Below, in pieces: positions 5,863 to 8,691 of a DNA stretch of 8,691 nt. Both the position numbers and the translations under genes were made by a program. The notes beneath the pieces are model-generated. The model did no database searches. It was not told the origin of the DNA and worked only from the letters and a program-made list of their open reading frames with translations. Numbering within the stretch: the stretch's first letter is position 1; every line of letters starts with the position of its first letter. Source of the stretch: Eubacterium sp. (GTDB lineage: Bacteria; Bacillota_A; Clostridia; Lachnospirales; Lachnospiraceae); contig JAMPGN010000178.1 of assembly GCA_023663915.1 (NCBI GenBank), positions 1 to 8,691 on the forward strand, in the 5' to 3' direction.

Positions 5863-6945
5863 ATGAACATAGAATTGCATGAAATGACCATACGTGATAT
5901 TGCAGAAAATTATGTCGATAATAATGAGGAGGGAGTTGTAGGATATAACGGCAAATTGAATATCCGCCCGAAATATCAGAGAGAGTTTGTTTATGATGAA
6001 AAGAAGAGAAATGCCGTTATTGATACGATAATGAAGGGTTTTCCGTTAAATGTCATGTATTGGGTAAAAAATGATGACGGAACATTTGAAATTTTAGACG
6101 GACAGCAGAGAACAATTAGTTTTTGTCAATACGTTGCGGGTGATTTTTCTGTAAATCATCGAACATTCCATAACTTGACAGTAACAGAACAGCAACAAAT
6201 TCTTGAGTACCAGTGCATGATATATTTCTGCGAGGGAAACGACAAGGAAAAACTTGATTGGTTTAAGATTATCAATATTGCAGGGGAAAAGCTGACAGAT
6301 CAAGAATTAAGGAATGCAGTATATACTGGAACATGGCTGACGTCTGCAAAAAGCATTTTCAGCAAAACGCAATGTGCAGCTTATAATTTGTCCAGTAAAT
6401 ATGTAACAGGTTCACCGATACGGCAGGAAATTTTACAGACTGCTATCAGTTGGAAAAATAAAGGTAATATTGAAGAATATATGTCCATTCATCAGCATGA
6501 TCCTAACGCGAATGAACTCTGGACATATTTTCAGAATGTTATTAATTGGGTTACGCTGACATTTCCCAAATACCGCAAGGAAATGAAAGGTATTGATTGG
6601 GGCAAGTTGTATGATACATATGGTTCAAACTTGTATGACACCAACAAATTAGAAAAACGCATTGCAGATTTAATGATGGATGATGATGTTACAAATAAAA
6701 AAGGTATTTATGAATTTGTCTTGTCTGGCGAGGAACGCTGCTTGAATATAAGGGCATTTACGGAGAGTCAGAAGCGGAGAATATATGAGTATCAAAAAGG
6801 CATTTGCAATATGTGTCATAAGCATTTTGATTATGAAAAGATGCAGGGAGATCATATTACACCTTGGAGCAAGGGCGGAAAGACGGTAGATGATAATTTG
6901 CAGATGTTGTGTGAAGAGTGTAATAGGAAGAAGTTGAATATGTGA
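5863..6945 (+). CDS. DUF262 (GmrS-like) - HNH endonuclease fusion
   Basis: A 360-aa two-domain protein, probably the DNA-cleaving partner of the methyltransferase. The N-terminal DUF262 domain (about 7-200) has a ParB/sulfiredoxin-like fold. It carries RPKYQREFVY (35-44) and the signature LDGQQRT (78-84); in GmrSD, BrxU and SspE this DGQQR region is tied to nucleotide hydrolysis. The middle (about 200-295) is helical and unassigned. The C-terminal HNH domain (about 305-357) has zinc-type Cys pairs C315/C318 and C350/C353, the catalytic pair D330-H331 (GDHITPWSKGG), N345 in DDNLQMLC, and N354 at the last HNH position. This is the classical McrA-type HNH rather than the DUF1524 nuclease found in GmrSD. 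AGAAAGG (5848-5854) lies 8 nt before the ATG. All expected catalytic residues are present, so it is probably active. It could be blocked by host methylation (restriction) or triggered by modified DNA (type IV-like). Confidence 0.92.
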   Translation: MNIELHEMTIRDIAENYVDNNEEGVVGYNGKLNIRPKYQREFVYDEKKRNAVIDTIMKGFPLNVMYWVKNDDGTFEILDGQQRTISFCQYVAGDFSVNHRTFHNLTVTEQQQILEYQCMIYFCEGNDKEKLDWFKIINIAGEKLTDQELRNAVYTGTWLTSAKSIFSKTQCAAYNLSSKYVTGSPIRQEILQTAISWKNKGNIEEYMSIHQHDPNANELWTYFQNVINWVTLTFPKYRKEMKGIDWGKLYDTYGSNLYDTNKLEKRIADLMMDDDVTNKKGIYEFVLSGEERCLNIRAFTESQKRRIYEYQKGICNMCHKHFDYEKMQGDHITPWSKGGKTVDDNLQMLCEECNRKKLNM

Positions 6946-6946
6946 T

Positions 6947-8056
6947 ATGAAAAATAGCAAAATCAAGGAATTTGAAACAGTTTTGGAAGACATTAAAGTT
7001 CCGGCTAATATGGGAATGGAACAGCAGGCACAGTTGATGGAACCAATTAGTACTATTGTTGAAGACATGCTTCCATCACGATTATATCGTTTTCGGCAAT
7101 GTTCAGAACGAAATTTTGATGCATTTTATAAGGATCAGATTTGGGTATCAAGAGGAAGTGATGTCAATGATGACTATGATACATGTTTATATTATGACGA
7201 TAAGAAAATAAATGAATGGTTGAAACCTATACATGATGAAAAGTTTTATTTAGAAATATTGAATTTAAAGAGTACGGAAAGTATTCCAAAAATAATAAAG
7301 GATTTATTTTCGGATCAAGAAATAGAGAAAAGGTTTAAAATAATTCAACAATTGTCGCAGCCGGATATTGAGAAATTAGTATTTGATTTCAGGCAATATA
7401 TACAAGATAATTTGTCGAAAAAATTGAAAGAGATAACTTTATTAATACAGCAGGGTGTGAAATTTGCGTGCTTTAGTGAGAATATTAGTTCTGCAATGAT
7501 GTGGGGACATTATGCTGAAAATGGAACGGGATTTGCAATAGGTTACGATTTTAGAAATGGGAAGTTAAATAATTGTCTTGAGTGCCATCAATTAGGAAAA
7601 GAATGCTTTTATCCAATGTTATGTCATATATATCCAATAATATACAATAATGAGAGATATGATGCGACAGAATATGCACTGTATATGTTCCGATATTGGT
7701 TATTGTCTGATATTTTGTGTAAATGTGGATTTACCAATAATTCACAATGGATAAATGAAGTAATGCCATGTCCGGATAATTCAATGCTATCAAAGATTGC
7801 TATACATAAATCATCAGAATGGAAATCTGAAAAAGAATGGCGGTTATTTTGTTCAAACGACAGACCGGATTTTTTCCATGCGGCACATTCTTTTGTAAAG
7901 AAAAATCCAGTTGCTATTTATTTGGGGCGTAAAATTAGTAGCATAAACGAAAAGGTTCTTAAAAATATTGCTAAAGAAAAAGGGGTTGAATGCTATAAAA
8001 TGGAACTTAGTAAATCGCAAGTTTATAAATTAGAGTCTGTCAAACAGAAATTGTAA
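6947..8056 (+). CDS. DUF2971 protein, probable defence-cassette partner
   Basis: A 369-aa soluble protein with the DUF2971 signature; biochemical activity unknown to me. The family opening LYRFRQCSERN (46-56), followed by IWVSRGSDVNDDYDT (65-79, the usual ND-x-D segment), is present. So is the central CFSENISSAMMWGHYAENG (175-193), with W186, H188 and Y189. The C-terminal SEWKSEKEWRLF block ends at residue 301. About 40 residues precede the domain. A cysteine cluster, C210-x2-C213-x6-C220-x5-C226, sits just before the IYPIIYNNERYDAT strand and could bind metal. No membrane segment or signal peptide is visible. The start is 1 nt after the nuclease stop with only a distant AGGAAG (6925-6930), so translation is probably coupled. 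Conserved polar residues (W, H, E, R) suggest an enzyme, but this is inference. It is last in the operon and very A+T-rich. Confidence 0.88.
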   Translation: MKNSKIKEFETVLEDIKVPANMGMEQQAQLMEPISTIVEDMLPSRLYRFRQCSERNFDAFYKDQIWVSRGSDVNDDYDTCLYYDDKKINEWLKPIHDEKFYLEILNLKSTESIPKIIKDLFSDQEIEKRFKIIQQLSQPDIEKLVFDFRQYIQDNLSKKLKEITLLIQQGVKFACFSENISSAMMWGHYAENGTGFAIGYDFRNGKLNNCLECHQLGKECFYPMLCHIYPIIYNNERYDATEYALYMFRYWLLSDILCKCGFTNNSQWINEVMPCPDNSMLSKIAIHKSSEWKSEKEWRLFCSNDRPDFFHAAHSFVKKNPVAIYLGRKISSINEKVLKNIAKEKGVECYKMELSKSQVYKLESVKQKL

Positions 8057-8114
8057 AGATTAAGATGTTCAAAACTTTTGATTAGGATTTTGTAAATATA
8101 AAAAAGAAAAATTG

Positions 8115-8145
8115 TGAATTGGCTACACAGTGTGTAGCCAGTTCA
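8115..8145. repeat. Strong hairpin at the cassette/pseudogene junction
   Basis: Bases 8115-8128 pair with 8132-8145 over 14 bp (one G-T), including TGGCTACAC/GTGTAGCCA, with an AGT loop. On the + strand no T-tract follows. On the - strand the stem runs into a T-rich stretch (complement of 8101-8111), so it resembles a terminator in that direction. It may still stabilise or end the cassette transcript, whose last stop is 59 nt upstream. It lies exactly where the truncated gene's homology begins. Confidence 0.7.
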
Positions 8146-8146
8146 G

Positions 8147-8691
8147 AACATAGGCATTGTAGCGGATGTCAATCTGCTATATGAGGGCAACTTACAATAC
8201 ATTGAGATTATCGTGGACAAGTACCCTTCTCTTATCAGTTATCATGGCAATTTTTTTTACTGTTCCAGCAGTACCATAAGAACGATAACCGGAAAAGAAT
8301 TGGATAAAGCGATTCTGAAATCACAAGGCAGAACATGGGATGGCATGCCGATACCCAAATTACAGGTAACGGATTTAAGGAGAGAGGCGATTGACCTATT
8401 TAAAGAAAAGGCTTTGAGAAGGCACAGACTGACGGATGAAGAAACAAGAGTTGATATACCATACTGATGGAAAACCTTCACCTGTTTGATGAGGAAGGTT
8501 ACTTGATTAGGGCGGTGATGCGGGCATTCTATAAAGACCCAGAGAAATGGGATACAGGCTCTTATATTAAAGTTGGCTATTTTGGGAAATCGGATGCTGA
8601 TTTGATATATTAGGACGAGATACATGGCTTTCTGATTGAGCAGATTGATAAGACGGTTGATCTGGTTTATACAAAATATTTGAAAGCATTA
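8147..8691 (+). pseudogene. Decayed AlbA_2/Schlafen-type ATP-binding protein, 3' fragment
   Basis: This is a remnant of a putative ATP-binding/DNA-binding protein with an N-terminal AlbA_2 (divergent AAA_4) domain, usually annotated as a transcriptional regulator or RecG-like protein. Frame 2 reads NIGIVADVNLLYEGNLQYIE, then ISYHGNFFYCSSSTIRTITG, KELDKAILKSQGRTWDGMPI and LFKEKALRRHRLTDEETR, ending at TGA 8465-8467. These match the C-terminal part of AlbA_2 and the linker. The homology resumes in frame 1 from about 8464 (LMENLHLFDEEGYLIRA, DPEKWDTGSYIKVGYFGK). It is interrupted by TAG 8611-8613 where relatives have Gln (LxYQDEIHG), then continues (DEIHGFLIEQIDKTVDLVYT) to the window edge. The first ~100 or more residues are missing, because an in-frame stop (8135-8137) precedes the homology. 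The 84-aa reading frame from GTG 8213 is part of this remnant, not a separate gene. Confidence 0.85.

Noticed and set aside
8257..8625. 122-aa open frame on the - strand
   Set aside because: It is antisense to the AlbA_2 remnant, which shows clear family homology on the + strand. The - frame has no recognisable domain.

Overview
The window looks like chromosomal DNA from a Clostridia-class Firmicute, most likely a Lachnospiraceae-type gut bacterium. The evidence is strong GGAGG-type ribosome-binding sites, a hisS-aspS pair, and protein sequences that resemble that family. This is recognition from memory, not a database result. All genes read on the + strand.

Left part (1-4355, core-like, moderate G+C): the 3' part of hisS (cut by the window edge), a complete aspS, a small conserved-type protein of unknown function, and an EamA/DMT-family membrane transporter. 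The transporter carries an unusual ~60-residue charged loop encoded by degenerate DNA repeats. A long hairpin separates the small gene from the transporter. A convincing Rho-independent terminator (4457-4503) closes the block.

Middle part (about 4560-8056, clearly A+T-rich): a tight four-gene operon with its own promoter (TTGAAT, 17 bp, TATAAT) and an operator-like inverted repeat in the spacer. In order it encodes (1) a 66-aa excisionase/MerR-like helix-turn-helix protein, (2) an EcoRI-family adenine DNA methyltransferase whose best start is a GTG overlapping gene 1 by 14 nt, (3) a DUF262 (GmrS/ParB-like) protein fused to a classical Cys4-type HNH nuclease, and (4) a DUF2971 protein. Gaps between genes 2-3 and 3-4 are 3 nt and 1 nt. 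This is best read as a horizontally acquired restriction-modification or phage-defence cassette. The methyltransferase would mark host DNA, the DUF262-HNH protein would be the nucleotide-dependent nuclease, DUF2971 is an accessory protein or second effector of unknown activity, and the HTH protein is the likely regulator. The domain assignments are solid; the function of the cassette as a unit is inference, and it is the best candidate here for an undescribed system.

Right part (8057-8691): a strong hairpin (8115-8145), then a decayed 3' fragment of an AlbA_2/Schlafen-type ATP-binding (putative DNA-binding/transcriptional regulator) gene. It lacks its N-terminal domain and has a frameshift near 8450-8465 and an in-frame TAG at 8611-8613. 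The cassette therefore sits between core genes and gene debris, as expected for a recombination or defence hotspot.
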